DNA of 64,000 nt. Origin: Rhodoferax sp. (GTDB lineage Bacteria; Pseudomonadota; Gammaproteobacteria; Burkholderiales; Burkholderiaceae_C). A model generated the notes under the pieces. The model saw nothing but the letters and a program-made list of their open reading frames with translations. It did no database searches and had not been told where the DNA came from. The DNA lies in contig NZ_JAQTMS010000014.1 in NCBI RefSeq assembly GCF_028714215.1, positions 28,436 through 92,435 on the forward strand. The letters are read 5' to 3'. This document shows positions 16,464 through 25,827 of this stretch, piece by piece; the first letter of the stretch is position 1, and each line of letters starts with the position of its first letter. Both the position numbers and the translations under genes were made by a program.

Positions 16464-17486
16464 ATGAAATTGCAGCTTGGTAAATTATTCAACACCACTT
16501 CCCTGCGTCCGCTGGCCGGCGCACTGCTGGCCTGCGCCCTGGCGGCACCGGCACTGGCCCAGTGGCAGCCGACCAAGACGGTCGAGATCATTGTGCCGGC
16601 CGGCGCCGGCGGCGCCGCCGACCAGATGGCGCGCATGATCCAGGGCATCGTCGTCAAGCACCAGTTGATGAAGCAGCCGATCATGGTCATGAACAAGTCG
16701 GGCGCCAGCGGTGCCGAGGGCATCATGGACGTGAAAGACGCCAAGGGCGACCCGCACAAGCTGATGACGGCGTTCTCCGCCATCTACACCTTGCCGGTGG
16801 CCGTCAACCTGCCGTTCAACTGGCGCGACCTCAATCCCGTGGCCTTGATCGCGCTGGACGAATTTTTGCTCTGGGTGAATAGCGAGACGCCTTACAAGAC
16901 GCCCAAGGAATACCTCGCCGCCGTCAAGGCCGCCGCGCCCGGAACCTTCAAGATGGGTGGCACCGGCTCGAAGCGCGAGGACCACATCATCAGCGTCATG
17001 CTGGACAAGGTGGCGGGCACCAAATTCACCTACATCCCGTACAAGAGCGGCGGCGAGGCGGCGACCCAGCTGGTCGGCAAGCACATCGACTCCAACGTCA
17101 ACAATCCCAGCGAAAACATTGCCCAGTGGCGCGCCGACCAGGTGCGTGCCCTGTGCGTCTTCTCGGCGCAACGCATGGTCTACAAGGACAAGGTCACCAA
17201 AGACCTGTCGTGGGCCGATATTCCGACCTGCAAGGAGTCCGGCGTCGACGTCGAATACCAGATGCTGCGCGGCTTTTTCATCCCGTCCGGCACCAGCAAG
17301 GAGCAGGTCGCGTTCTACGTCGACCTGCTGAAGAAGGTGGCGGCCACGCAGGAGTGGAAGGACTACCTGAACAAGCAGGCGCTCAAGGATGTGTTCCTGA
17401 CCGGGCCCGAGTTCGTCAAGTTCCTGGAGAAGGACGAGGCCTTCCACAACAAGCTGATGAAGGAAGCCGGCTTCGCCCACAAATAG
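16464..17486 (+). CDS. Tct/Bug-family periplasmic carboxylate-binding protein
   Basis: A Sec signal peptide ends near residue 33 (LAAPALAQ). The mature protein has the TctC/Bug fold signatures VEIIVPAGAGGAADQMARMI and MVMNKSGASGAEG, then a GSKREDH loop in the ligand site. It starts 10 bases after the aminotransferase stop with TGAGGAGAAC upstream. Together with the next two genes it forms a complete tripartite tricarboxylate transporter. The ligand is unknown; a C2-C4 carboxylate is inferred from the aminotransferase. Confidence 0.88.
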   Translation: MKLQLGKLFNTTSLRPLAGALLACALAAPALAQWQPTKTVEIIVPAGAGGAADQMARMIQGIVVKHQLMKQPIMVMNKSGASGAEGIMDVKDAKGDPHKLMTAFSAIYTLPVAVNLPFNWRDLNPVALIALDEFLLWVNSETPYKTPKEYLAAVKAAAPGTFKMGGTGSKREDHIISVMLDKVAGTKFTYIPYKSGGEAATQLVGKHIDSNVNNPSENIAQWRADQVRALCVFSAQRMVYKDKVTKDLSWADIPTCKESGVDVEYQMLRGFFIPSGTSKEQVAFYVDLLKKVAATQEWKDYLNKQALKDVFLTGPEFVKFLEKDEAFHNKLMKEAGFAHK

Positions 17487-17517
17487 GCGCGCAGCGGTGC
17501 CATCAGCGAGGTGACAG

Positions 17518-18027
17518 ATGGAACAAAAGCAGCCAAATCCGCAGCCCACTGGCTGGTCTTTCAGCGCTGTCGATGCGATCGCGGCGGTCGTCATCTTTGC
17601 CGTCGGCGTGGTGATGATGGTCGACAACTACAAGATCGGCGCCGGCTGGGCCAGTGACGGCCCCGAGTCGGGTTATTTCCCGTTTCGCATCGGCGCCATT
17701 CTTTGTTTTGCCAGCTTGGTGGTGGCGCTCCGGTCGCTGCTGGGCAAGCAGCGCAAGTTGGAGATTTTTGTCTCCCGGGAACGCTTCAAGCCGGTGTTGC
17801 TGGTGTTGCTGCCGACCGCCGTCTATGTGCTGGCGATCCAGTTTCTGGGCATCTATGTCGCCTCCACGCTGTTCATCGCGGCCTTCATGCGGGTGATGGA
17901 CAAAAGCAGTTGGTTGAAGACCTTGCTGGTCAGTCTGGGCGTCAGTGTGCTGCTGTTCTGGATGTTCGAAATACAGTTCAAGGTGCCGCTGCCGAAAGGC
18001 CCTCTTGAAGCCTGGTTCGGCTACTGA
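17518..18027 (+). CDS. tctB: TctB small membrane subunit (DUF1468)
   Basis: This is a 169-residue protein with four hydrophobic segments and the family patterns GPESGYFPFRIG and IYVASTLFIAAFMR. TctB is the small, poorly conserved membrane partner of TctA in the tripartite tricarboxylate transporter. Order tctC-tctB-tctA is the usual one. Confidence 0.88.
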   Translation: MEQKQPNPQPTGWSFSAVDAIAAVVIFAVGVVMMVDNYKIGAGWASDGPESGYFPFRIGAILCFASLVVALRSLLGKQRKLEIFVSRERFKPVLLVLLPTAVYVLAIQFLGIYVASTLFIAAFMRVMDKSSWLKTLLVSLGVSVLLFWMFEIQFKVPLPKGPLEAWFGY

Positions 18028-18051
18028 AACCCGCTACCGGAGTACTCCTCA

Positions 18052-19569
18052 GTGAACGAACTTGACGCACTCTTCCAGGGCTTCGCGCTGGCGCTGAGCT
18101 GGTACAACATCGGCATGATGGCGATCGGCATCGTGCTGGGTGTCGTGATCGGCGTGCTGCCCGGCCTGGGCGGCCCCAACGGCGTCGCCATCCTGCTGCC
18201 GCTGACCTTCACCATGGCGCCCACCTCGGCCATCATCATGCTGTCGTGCATCTACTGGGGCTCCCTGTTCGCCGGCGCCATCACCTCGGTGCTGTTCAAT
18301 ATCCCGGGCGAGACGCACTCGGTGGCCACCACCTTCGACGGCTATCCGCTGGCCCAGCAAGGGCGCGCCGGTGAGGCGCTCACCGCATCCTTCACCGGCT
18401 CCTTCTTCGGCGCGCTGGTGGCGGTGCTGTTGATCACTTTCCTGGCGCCGCTGGTGGCCAAGTTCGCCCTGAAGTTCGGTCCGCCCGAATTCTTCGCCGT
18501 CTATCTGCTGACCTTCTGCAGCTTTGTCGGGACTGGCAAAGATCCTTTCAAGACCATCATTTCGATGATGCTGGGCTTTGGCCTGGCGGCGGTGGGCATG
18601 GACACCGTCAGCGGCGAGTTGCGCATGACTTTCGGCTGGTCGGAACTGCTGCGCGGCATCGATTTCCTGATTGTGGTGATCGGTCTGTTCGGCATCGGTG
18701 AAATCCTGATCAGCATGGAGGAGGGCCTGGCCTTCGAGGGCAAGAGCGCCAAGATCAACATGAAAGTGGTGCTGGAAACCTGGAAGCAACTGCCCAAGTA
18801 CTGGCTCACCTTGATCCGCAGCGCGGCCATCGGCTGCTGGATGGGCATCACGCCCGGCGGCGCCACTGCCGCCTCGTTCATGGGCTATGGCATCGCCAAG
18901 CGGTTTTCGAAAAATGGCGACAAGTTCGGCACCGGCCAGTTGGAAGGCGTGATCGCCCCCGAGACCGCCGCCCATGCCTCCGGCACCGCCGCCTTGCTGC
19001 CGATGCTGGCGCTGGGCATTCCGGGCTCCGCCACTGCGGCCGTGTTGTTGGGTGGGTTGATGGTGTGGGGCTTGCAGCCGGGGCCGCTGCTGTTCGTCGA
19101 GCAAAAAGACTTTGTCTGGGGTCTGATCGCCAGCATGTACCTGTCCAATATCGCCGGCCTGATCATTGTCCTGAGCACGGTGCCCCTGTTCGCCGCGATC
19201 CTGCGCATTCCGTTTGCCATCATTGCGCCGGTCATCATTGTGGTCTGTGCCATCGGTGCTTATTCGGTGCACAGCGCCATGCTGGACATCTGGTTCATGC
19301 TGTTGTTCGGCATCGTGGGTTACGTCTTGAAGAAGCTGGACTATCCGCTGGCGCCGCTGGTGCTGTCGCTGGTGCTGGGCGACCGCGCCGAAGCGGCGTT
19401 TCGCCAGACCATGATGGGCTCCAAAGGCGGCCTGGGCGTGTTCTGGTCCAACTCGCTGGTCGGCAGCATCACCACCCTGGCACTGCTCATGCTGTTCTGG
19501 CCGATGCTGGCATTTGCCTGGACCAAATTGCGTCAAATGCTGCGTGCCGGCCCCGGCACCGCGGCCTAG
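18052..19569 (+). CDS. tctA: TctA large membrane subunit of the tripartite transporter
   Basis: This 505-residue protein has about 12 membrane segments. It carries the conserved TctA motifs GVLPGLGGPNGVAILLPL and a second GITPGGATAASFMGYG, which form the substrate channel, plus ALGIPGSATAAVLLG. The start is GTG 18052. It imports the ligand delivered by the upstream binding protein, driven by an ion gradient. Confidence 0.92.
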   Translation: MNELDALFQGFALALSWYNIGMMAIGIVLGVVIGVLPGLGGPNGVAILLPLTFTMAPTSAIIMLSCIYWGSLFAGAITSVLFNIPGETHSVATTFDGYPLAQQGRAGEALTASFTGSFFGALVAVLLITFLAPLVAKFALKFGPPEFFAVYLLTFCSFVGTGKDPFKTIISMMLGFGLAAVGMDTVSGELRMTFGWSELLRGIDFLIVVIGLFGIGEILISMEEGLAFEGKSAKINMKVVLETWKQLPKYWLTLIRSAAIGCWMGITPGGATAASFMGYGIAKRFSKNGDKFGTGQLEGVIAPETAAHASGTAALLPMLALGIPGSATAAVLLGGLMVWGLQPGPLLFVEQKDFVWGLIASMYLSNIAGLIIVLSTVPLFAAILRIPFAIIAPVIIVVCAIGAYSVHSAMLDIWFMLLFGIVGYVLKKLDYPLAPLVLSLVLGDRAEAAFRQTMMGSKGGLGVFWSNSLVGSITTLALLMLFWPMLAFAWTKLRQMLRAGPGTAA

Positions 19570-19585
19570 CTACGGGAGAACCAAC

Positions 19586-20029
19586 ATGAGCGAAACGCAC
19601 CCAACTCTGCGACTGGTCAGCAAGCGTTGCCTGACCCTGGAACTGGTCAAGGCGATGGCCCTTGCGGCCGAAGCCGAAGCCTTGCACAACCACTGGAAAG
19701 TGAGCATCGCCATCGTCGATGACGGGGCCAACCTGCTTTACCTGGAACGGCTCGATGGAGCGCAAATCGCCAGCGCCGAGGTGGCGCTGGGCAAGGCCCG
19801 CACCGCGATGCGCTACAAGCGTCCCAGCAAGGCACTGGAAGAGGCGGTCAACGGCGGTCGAACATCCTTGGTGGCGGTCGCCGGGATCACGCCATTGCAA
19901 GGCGCGGTGCCGATTTTTTACGACGGCGAGATCATCGGTGCCATCGGTGTCTCGGGTGTGCTGCCGACGCAGGACGAGCAGATCGCGCTGGCCGGCGCCA
20001 ACCAGCTGGCGCAACTGCTGGGCCGATAA
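19586..20029 (+). CDS. GlcG/HbpS-family protein
   Basis: The start is ATG 19586, with GGGAGAA upstream; the frame open from 19514 overlaps tctA. The protein has the single-domain family pattern WKVSIAIVDDGANLLYLERLDGA and GAIGVSGVLPTQDEQIA. GlcG proteins occur in glycolate and glyoxylate operons, and HbpS members bind heme; the biochemical role of GlcG is not settled. Its place at the end of this operon supports the glyoxylate-related theme. Confidence 0.8.
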   Translation: MSETHPTLRLVSKRCLTLELVKAMALAAEAEALHNHWKVSIAIVDDGANLLYLERLDGAQIASAEVALGKARTAMRYKRPSKALEEAVNGGRTSLVAVAGITPLQGAVPIFYDGEIIGAIGVSGVLPTQDEQIALAGANQLAQLLGR

Positions 20030-20042
20030 GCGGCGGCCCGTT

Positions 20043-20477
20043 TCAATCCTGGGTGGCGCGGCGCTGTACGCAGGCGATGTAGGCAGCGCCATCGGGCGGT
20101 CGCCCGGCGCGCTGGCTCTCCCACAGCATCTGGCCCAGGCATTCCATCGCCTCGTGGTGCGCCAGGTGCAGGGAATCGCGGCGGTGCGTCAACAACTCCA
20201 CCGCCTGACGGATGCCGCGCGGCTGGTCGATGCTGCACTGCTCGCTGATCGACAAGTGCATGGACAGGTGCAGGAACGGGTTGCTCTTGCCGTCCTCGGC
20301 CTGCTGCATGGCGGCCAGGGCCAGATCGACGTCCGCCAGAGCCGCGTGGTACTCGGGATGCTCGTCTATCCACAGACTGGCGATGGTCTCCAGGGCTTCC
20401 AGGGCTTGTCCGGAGCGGGTCTTGGCATAAACAGCGCAGAAATAGCGCCTGACGTCGGCTTGCGAGGGAGAAAACAT
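20043..20477 (-). CDS. DUF1841 family protein
   Basis: The start is ATG 20477 with TCTCCCTC complementing a GAGGGAGA site on the coding strand. The pattern MFSPSQADVRRYFCAVYAK, then WIDEHPEYHAAL and NPFLHLSMHLSISEQCSIDQP, is the full DUF1841 signature (about 145 residues). The family is widespread in Betaproteobacteria and of unknown function. It converges on the GlcG-like gene and is divergent from the thiolase gene. Confidence 0.88.
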   Translation of the reverse strand: MFSPSQADVRRYFCAVYAKTRSGQALEALETIASLWIDEHPEYHAALADVDLALAAMQQAEDGKSNPFLHLSMHLSISEQCSIDQPRGIRQAVELLTHRRDSLHLAHHEAMECLGQMLWESQRAGRPPDGAAYIACVQRRATQD

Positions 20478-20565
20478 AAGTCTATTGTCGCTGGCTGTCG
20501 CGCACGCTGCAGCCGGCAAGCCTTTGTTGCAGCGAAAATGCAATCTTTTCCTCGGGACCACTGCC

Positions 20566-21768
20566 ATGAACCAAGCCTTCATCTGCGACGCCATCCGCAC
20601 CCCCTTCGGCCGCTACGGCGGCGCCCTCTCCAGCGTGCGCACCGACGACCTGGCGGCGCTCCCGATCAAGGCCTTGATGGCACGCAACCCCGGTGTTGAC
20701 TGGCAGGCCGTCAGCGATGTGATCTTTGGTTGCGCCAATCAGGCCGGCGAAGACAACCGCAACGTCGCCCACATGGCGTCCCTGTTGGCCGGGCTGCCGC
20801 AGGAAGTGCCCGGTGCCACTATGAACCGCTTGTGCGGCTCGGGGCTGGACGCCCTGGGCACGGCGGCACGCGCCATCAAGTGCGGCGAAGCGACGCTGAT
20901 GATTGCCGGTGGCGTCGAGAGCATGAGCCGCGCGCCTTTCGTCATGCCCAAGATGGAGACTGCTTTCGGCCGCAGCAATGCGGTCTACGACACCACCATA
21001 GGCTGGCGCTTCATCAACAAGCTGATGAAAGAAAAATACGGCGTCGACAGCATGCCCGAGACCGCCGAGAACGTCGCCACCGAGTACAAAATAGAGCGTG
21101 CGGCGCAGGACCAGATGGCGCTGGCCAGTCAGACGAAAGCGGTGGCGGCGCAACGAGCCGGTCACCTGGCGCGCGAGATCACGCCGGTCAGCATTGCCCA
21201 GAAGAAAGGCGACGCCATCGTCGTCGACAAAGACGAACACCCGCGCGCCACCAGCCTGGAGGCGCTGGCCAAACTCAAACCGATTGTGCGCCCCGACGGC
21301 ACGGTTACCGCCGGCAATGCCAGCGGCGTCAACGACGGCGCCTGCGCCTTGCTGCTGGCCGACGAGAAAACCGCCGCCCGGAACGGCTTGACACCCAGAG
21401 CGCGCGTGGTGGGCATGGCCACTGCCGGTGTGGCGCCGCGCATCATGGGCATGGGACCGGCGCCGGCTACCCTGAAGGTGCTGGCGCTGACCGGTCTGAA
21501 GATAGAACAGATGGACGTGATCGAACTCAACGAAGCCTTTGCCGCGCAAGGCCTGGCGGTGCTGCGAACCTTGGGCCTGAGAGACGACGACGCGCGCGTC
21601 AATCGCTGGGGCGGCGCCATTGCGCTAGGCCATCCGCTAGGCGCCTCCGGTGCGCGGCTGGCCACCACCGCCGTCAACCAGTTGCAACAGAGCGGCGGCC
21701 GCTACGCCTTGTGCACCATGTGCATAGGCGTCGGGCAGGGCATTGCCGTCATTCTGGAACGGGTCTGA
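20566..21768 (+). CDS. pcaF: Thiolase, 3-oxoadipyl-CoA thiolase-like
   Basis: This 400-residue thiolase has the nucleophile Cys90 in MNRLCGSGLDAL, the His in NRWGGAIALGHPLGASGARL and the second Cys in CTMCIGVGQG. The N-terminus AFICDAIRTPFGRYGG and the overall length match beta-ketoadipyl-CoA thiolases (PcaF/PaaJ), which cleave 3-oxoadipyl-CoA to succinyl-CoA and acetyl-CoA. No other aromatic-degradation gene is adjacent, so the generic acetyl-CoA acetyltransferase role is also possible. Confidence 0.75.
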   Translation: MNQAFICDAIRTPFGRYGGALSSVRTDDLAALPIKALMARNPGVDWQAVSDVIFGCANQAGEDNRNVAHMASLLAGLPQEVPGATMNRLCGSGLDALGTAARAIKCGEATLMIAGGVESMSRAPFVMPKMETAFGRSNAVYDTTIGWRFINKLMKEKYGVDSMPETAENVATEYKIERAAQDQMALASQTKAVAAQRAGHLAREITPVSIAQKKGDAIVVDKDEHPRATSLEALAKLKPIVRPDGTVTAGNASGVNDGACALLLADEKTAARNGLTPRARVVGMATAGVAPRIMGMGPAPATLKVLALTGLKIEQMDVIELNEAFAAQGLAVLRTLGLRDDDARVNRWGGAIALGHPLGASGARLATTAVNQLQQSGGRYALCTMCIGVGQGIAVILERV

Positions 21769-21775
21769 TGGCCGG

Positions 21776-22531
21776 ATGACTGTTCCCGTCATCACCGATC
21801 CCGGGTTTTACGCCATCGCTGTTCCGGCGGTGCTGCTGCTGGGGGTCAGCAAAAGCGGCTTCGGTGCCGGCTTCGGCTCGCTGGCGGTGCCCCTGATGGC
21901 GCTGGTCGTGACGGTGCCGCAGGCGGCCGCTATCCTGATGCCCTTGCTGCTGCTGATGGACATCCTGGGCATGGCCGCGTTTCGCAAGGATTTCGACATC
22001 CCCTTGCTGAAGTTCCTGATTCCCTGCGGCCTGGTCGGCACCGTCATCGGGGCGCTGCTGTTCAAGCTGCTCAATGCCAGCACGGTGGCCGGTATCGTGG
22101 GCGCCTTCACGCTGGCGTTTCTGGCCCAGCGGCTGTTGTTCCCGCCGAAAGCGGACAGTGCGGCGCCGCCCAAATGGCTGGGCGCCATTCTCACCGCTAC
22201 GGCCGGCTTTACCAGTTTCATTGCCCACGCCGGCGGCCCGCCAATCAGTGCCTACGTGATTCCGATGCGCCTGTCGCCGGTCAAGTTCACCGCCACCATG
22301 GCCTTCTTTTTCTTCGTCATCAACCTGTCCAAATGGATTCCCTACGCCTGGCTGGGCCTGCTGGACCTGCGCAATCTGATGACCTCGCTGCTGCTGTTGC
22401 CCATCGCACCGATAGGCGTCTGGTTGGGCGTCTGGCTGGCGCGGCGCATCAACCAGGTGCTGTTTTACCGCCTGGTGTACCTGGGCATGTTCCTCACCGG
22501 CGTCAAGCTGGTGTGGGATGCGTTGCGCTGA
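21776..22531 (+). CDS. TauE/SafE family sulfite exporter-like membrane protein
   Basis: About eight hydrophobic segments are present. Family signatures include LLGVSKSGFGAGFGSLAVPLM and, in the second half, IAHAGGPPISAYVIPMRL. TauE/SafE proteins export sulfite, sulfoacetate or related anions. ATG 21776 lies 8 bases after the thiolase stop, so the two are likely co-transcribed. The substrate is unknown. Confidence 0.85.
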   Translation: MTVPVITDPGFYAIAVPAVLLLGVSKSGFGAGFGSLAVPLMALVVTVPQAAAILMPLLLLMDILGMAAFRKDFDIPLLKFLIPCGLVGTVIGALLFKLLNASTVAGIVGAFTLAFLAQRLLFPPKADSAAPPKWLGAILTATAGFTSFIAHAGGPPISAYVIPMRLSPVKFTATMAFFFFVINLSKWIPYAWLGLLDLRNLMTSLLLLPIAPIGVWLGVWLARRINQVLFYRLVYLGMFLTGVKLVWDALR

Positions 22532-22540
22532 CTGCGCTTC

Positions 22541-24361
22541 TCAGCGGTCCCAGCCCTGCGGCCGTTGCCGCTGCGCGCGTTCCTGCGCCATCTGCTCTTC
22601 GAGCTGCTGGCGCCCCTGCTTGACCACGGCAATCAGCTTGGCCCGGTCCTGGTGGTGCGGGTACATTTTTTCGAACAATTCCAAGTTGTGCTGGCGAAAG
22701 CGCATGGCGGTCTGGCGCGCTTCATGGGCGCCGTGGCCCAGCAGTTCCAGCACGCTGCGGGCACTGCGCAGGCTGGAGTCGAACATCTCGCGCTCCACCT
22801 GCATCACGCCGCGGTCGCGCAACTGGTTCCAGTGGGTCACATCACGCGCCCGCGCCACGATCTGCAGAGCGGGAAAGTGTTGATGCGCCAGGTCCACGAT
22901 TTTCAGCGACTGCTCCACATCGTCCACCGCCACCACCAAAACCCTGGCGCTGGCGGCGCCCGCCGTGCGCAGCAAGTCGAGTCGTGACGCATCACCATAA
23001 AAGACGCGGTAACCAAAGCGGCGCGCCGCCTCTATCATCTCGGCGTCGTGGTCCAGCACGGTGCAGGGGATGCCCTGGGCCAGCATCAGGCGCGCAATGA
23101 TCTGCCCGTAGCGACCGAAGCCGGCAATCACGATGGGCGCCTCTTGCGGCTCCGATATTTCTTCTAACCGGACCTTGCCCCGCCTGGCCCAGCGCGGCAA
23201 CAGCAGTTTGTCGATTGCCACCAGCAGCAGCGGGCTGAGCAGCATCGACACGGCGACCGCGCCGATCAGCAGCGAGGCGGTGGGCGCCGGCAACACATGG
23301 CCAACGGCGGCGGACTGAAACACGACAAAGGCGAATTCACCGCCTTGCGCCAGCAGCAGGGTGAAAACGGGCCGTTCCTGAAACGGCAACTTCATCAGCC
23401 GCGCCAGCGCATAAATCAGCAGCCCTTTGACAGTCAAGAACCCCAGCACGATGAGCGCCATCAGCCCGGGCGATTGGCGCAGTACGGCAAAGTCGATGCT
23501 CATGCCGACGGCGATGAAGAACAGGCCCAGCAGCAAACCCTTGAACGGTTCGATATCGGTTTCCAGCTCGCGCCGGTACTCGCTCTCCGCCAACAGCACG
23601 CCGGCCAGAAAAGCGCCCAGCGCCATCGACAGCCCGACGCCTTGCATCAGCGCGGCGATGCCCACCACCAGCAGCAGCGCGCTAGCGGTAAAGATCTCGG
23701 GCGTGTTGGAACGGGCGATCCAGCGAAACAGCGGTCGCATCAACAGTCTGCCGCCCAGGATGATGGCGGCGACGACAGCGACTATTTTCAGGGCCTCCAA
23801 GGCATGGTTGGCGGCGGGCTGGACCTCGTTCTGTGCCGAAACCAGGCCCAGCAGCGGCAGCAAGGCCAGGATCGGAATGGCCGCCACATCCTGAAACAGC
23901 AGAATTGAAAATGCGGCCTGCCCGCTGCCGGTGGGCAGCAGGTTGCGCTCCCTCATGGCCTGTAACGCAATGGCGGTACTGGAGAGCGCCAACCCCAGGC
24001 CGGCCACCAGGGCGATGCGCCAACCGATCCCGAAGCCGATGGCGACGCCGGTCAGCAGCAGGGCACAACCCAACACCTGCGCCGTGCCCCAACCAAAGAT
24101 CGGGCGGCGCAGGCTCCACAGGCGTCTGGGTTCGAGTTCCAGCCCGACCAGAAACAGCATCAACACGACGCCAAATTCGGCGAAGTGCAGGATGTCTTCC
24201 ACATTGGTCACCAGGCCCAGCCCCCAGGGTCCGATGGCCATGCCGGCGGCCAGATATCCGATGATGGAGCCCAGGCCCAGGGCTTTGCTCAAGGGCACGG
24301 CAATGACCGCCGCGCTCAGGTAGATGAAGCTGTTGATCAGCCAGGCGGGTGCATGTTCCAT
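22541..24361 (-). CDS. CPA2 monovalent cation:proton antiporter with RCK domain (Kef-like)
   Basis: Residues about 1-390 form the 12-13 segment Na/H-exchanger fold (PLSKALGLGSIIGYLAAGMAIG, VGLELEP, LFFIAVGMSIDF). Residues about 405-530 are a TrkA-N/RCK nucleotide-binding domain (IVIAGFGRYGQIIARLML, VLDHDAEMIE, VFYGDASRLDLL). The C-terminal tail is Gln/Arg-rich and helical. This is the KefB/KefC layout: a glutathione-gated potassium efflux system that protects from electrophiles. It begins 2 bases after the stop of a KefF/KefG-like oxidoreductase gene, as known for kef operons. Confidence 0.88.
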   Translation of the reverse strand: MEHAPAWLINSFIYLSAAVIAVPLSKALGLGSIIGYLAAGMAIGPWGLGLVTNVEDILHFAEFGVVLMLFLVGLELEPRRLWSLRRPIFGWGTAQVLGCALLLTGVAIGFGIGWRIALVAGLGLALSSTAIALQAMRERNLLPTGSGQAAFSILLFQDVAAIPILALLPLLGLVSAQNEVQPAANHALEALKIVAVVAAIILGGRLLMRPLFRWIARSNTPEIFTASALLLVVGIAALMQGVGLSMALGAFLAGVLLAESEYRRELETDIEPFKGLLLGLFFIAVGMSIDFAVLRQSPGLMALIVLGFLTVKGLLIYALARLMKLPFQERPVFTLLLAQGGEFAFVVFQSAAVGHVLPAPTASLLIGAVAVSMLLSPLLLVAIDKLLLPRWARRGKVRLEEISEPQEAPIVIAGFGRYGQIIARLMLAQGIPCTVLDHDAEMIEAARRFGYRVFYGDASRLDLLRTAGAASARVLVVAVDDVEQSLKIVDLAHQHFPALQIVARARDVTHWNQLRDRGVMQVEREMFDSSLRSARSVLELLGHGAHEARQTAMRFRQHNLELFEKMYPHHQDRAKLIAVVKQGRQQLEEQMAQERAQRQRPQGWDR

Positions 24362-24363
24362 GG

Positions 24364-25092
24364 CTATCGTGTCTCCGGGCCGAACATTTCGTGTGTTGTG
24401 TTACCCACTGCGGTGGCCCAACTTTGCTGCGCGTGGCCCGGCGCGCCGGCGTGCAAGTCGTCCGGCCGATCGGCAGCGGGTACCTGGCAGTCCGGGCACT
24501 TGTCCAGTTCGTCAAGCTCGCTCCAAAGTGGGTAGCTTTGCAGGCGTTGCCTGAAAGTCTCTGCGTGCTGCCCGATTTCCTGCTCCGATACGCTGTTGGC
24601 GCCGTGCAGCAGCATGGGCGGTAAAAAGCGCATCCCGCACAGCGCCGCGGTCTGCTCGTAAGGCGGCAAAAAGGCGTCAAAAAAGTAGCGGTTGTAGCCT
24701 TGCGGGTGGTAGGAGTCTTCCGCGCCACCGGTGCTGGCCACCAGCCACAGGTCCTTGCCGCGCAAGGCCTGGCCGCCGGCTCCGTAAGCCCAGCCGTAGC
24801 TGAGCACATCGTCGAGCCAGAGTTTTTGCAGGGCCGGCATCGAATACCAGTGAATCGGGTGCAGCAGAACGATCAATTGCGCGGCGGCCAGCCGGGCCTG
24901 CTCGGCGGCGACGTCAATGCAGTAGTCCGGGTAGCGGGAGTACAAGTCGTTGATGTCGACGCCGTCCACTGTGCGCGTACTCGCCAGCAGGCGCCGGTTG
25001 ACGCGCGAGTCGCGCCAGTTGGGGTGGGCGGCGATGAGGTAGATGGGCTGGCCGGAGGGCCGCTCTGGTGTTGTCAGGTTTGTTGGGTCCAT
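24364..25092 (-). CDS. KefF/KefG-like NAD(P)H quinone oxidoreductase
   Basis: The start is ATG 25092; the frame opens 6 codons earlier. The flavodoxin-like fold is shown by IYLIAAHPNWRDSRVNRRLL, LLHPIHWYSMPALQKLWLDDV and LVASTGGAEDSYHPQGYNR. This is the FMN-binding pattern of the KefF/KefG/MdaB group. These ancillary proteins activate Kef antiporters and reduce quinones. The C-terminal 50 residues are longer than usual and include CPDCQ. Confidence 0.85.
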   Translation of the reverse strand: MDPTNLTTPERPSGQPIYLIAAHPNWRDSRVNRRLLASTRTVDGVDINDLYSRYPDYCIDVAAEQARLAAAQLIVLLHPIHWYSMPALQKLWLDDVLSYGWAYGAGGQALRGKDLWLVASTGGAEDSYHPQGYNRYFFDAFLPPYEQTAALCGMRFLPPMLLHGANSVSEQEIGQHAETFRQRLQSYPLWSELDELDKCPDCQVPAADRPDDLHAGAPGHAQQSWATAVGNTTHEMFGPETR

Positions 25093-25133
25093 ACCGCTAA
25101 CATAGCGCAAAGTTCAATTCCCAGGAGTCAGCC

Positions 25134-25751
25134 ATGCCAGTGGTCGTTGTTGCCAATCCAAAAGGCGGTGTCGGCAAGTCCACCTTGTCGACCAATATCG
25201 CCGGTTATTTCGCGGCGCAAGGGCATGCCGTGATGCTGGGCGATGCCGATCGCCAGCAGTCCTCCCGCCTGTGGCTGGGGCTGCGCCCACCCGCCGCGCG
25301 GCCGATTGCCACCTGGGACGTGAATGCCGACATGATTGCCAAGGCCCCCAAGGGCACCACCCATGTGGTGCTGGACACGCCGGCCGGTCTGCACGGCTGG
25401 CGCTTCAATGACGTGATGAAGATGGCGCACAAGGTGATCGTGCCGCTGCAGCCCAGCGTGTTCGACATCTTTGCGACCAAGGCCTTTCTGGATCAATTGA
25501 TGAAGAACAAGCACTACGACAAGCTGCAGATCGGCGTCGTCGGCATGCGGGTCGATGCGCGCACCATCGCCGCCGACAAGCTGCATGAATTTGTGGCGAC
25601 CCTGGGCTTGCCGGTGCTGGGCTATCTGCGCGACACGCAAAACTACATTCATCTGGCGGCGCGCGGCCTGACGCTGTTCGACGTGACGCCCGGCCGGGTC
25701 GAAAAAGACCTGGCACAGTGGCAGTCTATCTGCGACTGGCTGGATGCCTGA
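25134..25751 (+). CDS. ParA/MinD-type ATPase
   Basis: The deviant Walker A is KGGVGKST (residues 10-17), followed by GDADRQQSSRLWL and LDTPAG, the typical ParA switch motifs. CCAGGAG precedes the ATG. At 205 residues it lacks an N-terminal helix-turn-helix, as in orphan ParA proteins that position cellular cargo rather than plasmids. No ParB partner is adjacent. Confidence 0.88.
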   Translation: MPVVVVANPKGGVGKSTLSTNIAGYFAAQGHAVMLGDADRQQSSRLWLGLRPPAARPIATWDVNADMIAKAPKGTTHVVLDTPAGLHGWRFNDVMKMAHKVIVPLQPSVFDIFATKAFLDQLMKNKHYDKLQIGVVGMRVDARTIAADKLHEFVATLGLPVLGYLRDTQNYIHLAARGLTLFDVTPGRVEKDLAQWQSICDWLDA

Positions 25752-25827
25752 CGAGTGCAAGTCAGGGCCAGCCGGTCTTGTCGCTTACCTGACAAGCGAC
25801 GCCAGCGCCTCTGGCTACAGTAGCGGC

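Noticed and set aside
18049..19536. 495-codon antisense ORF opposite tctA
   Set aside because: Composition (Gln, His, Arg) is typical of a shadow frame; tctA motifs on the plus strand are decisive.
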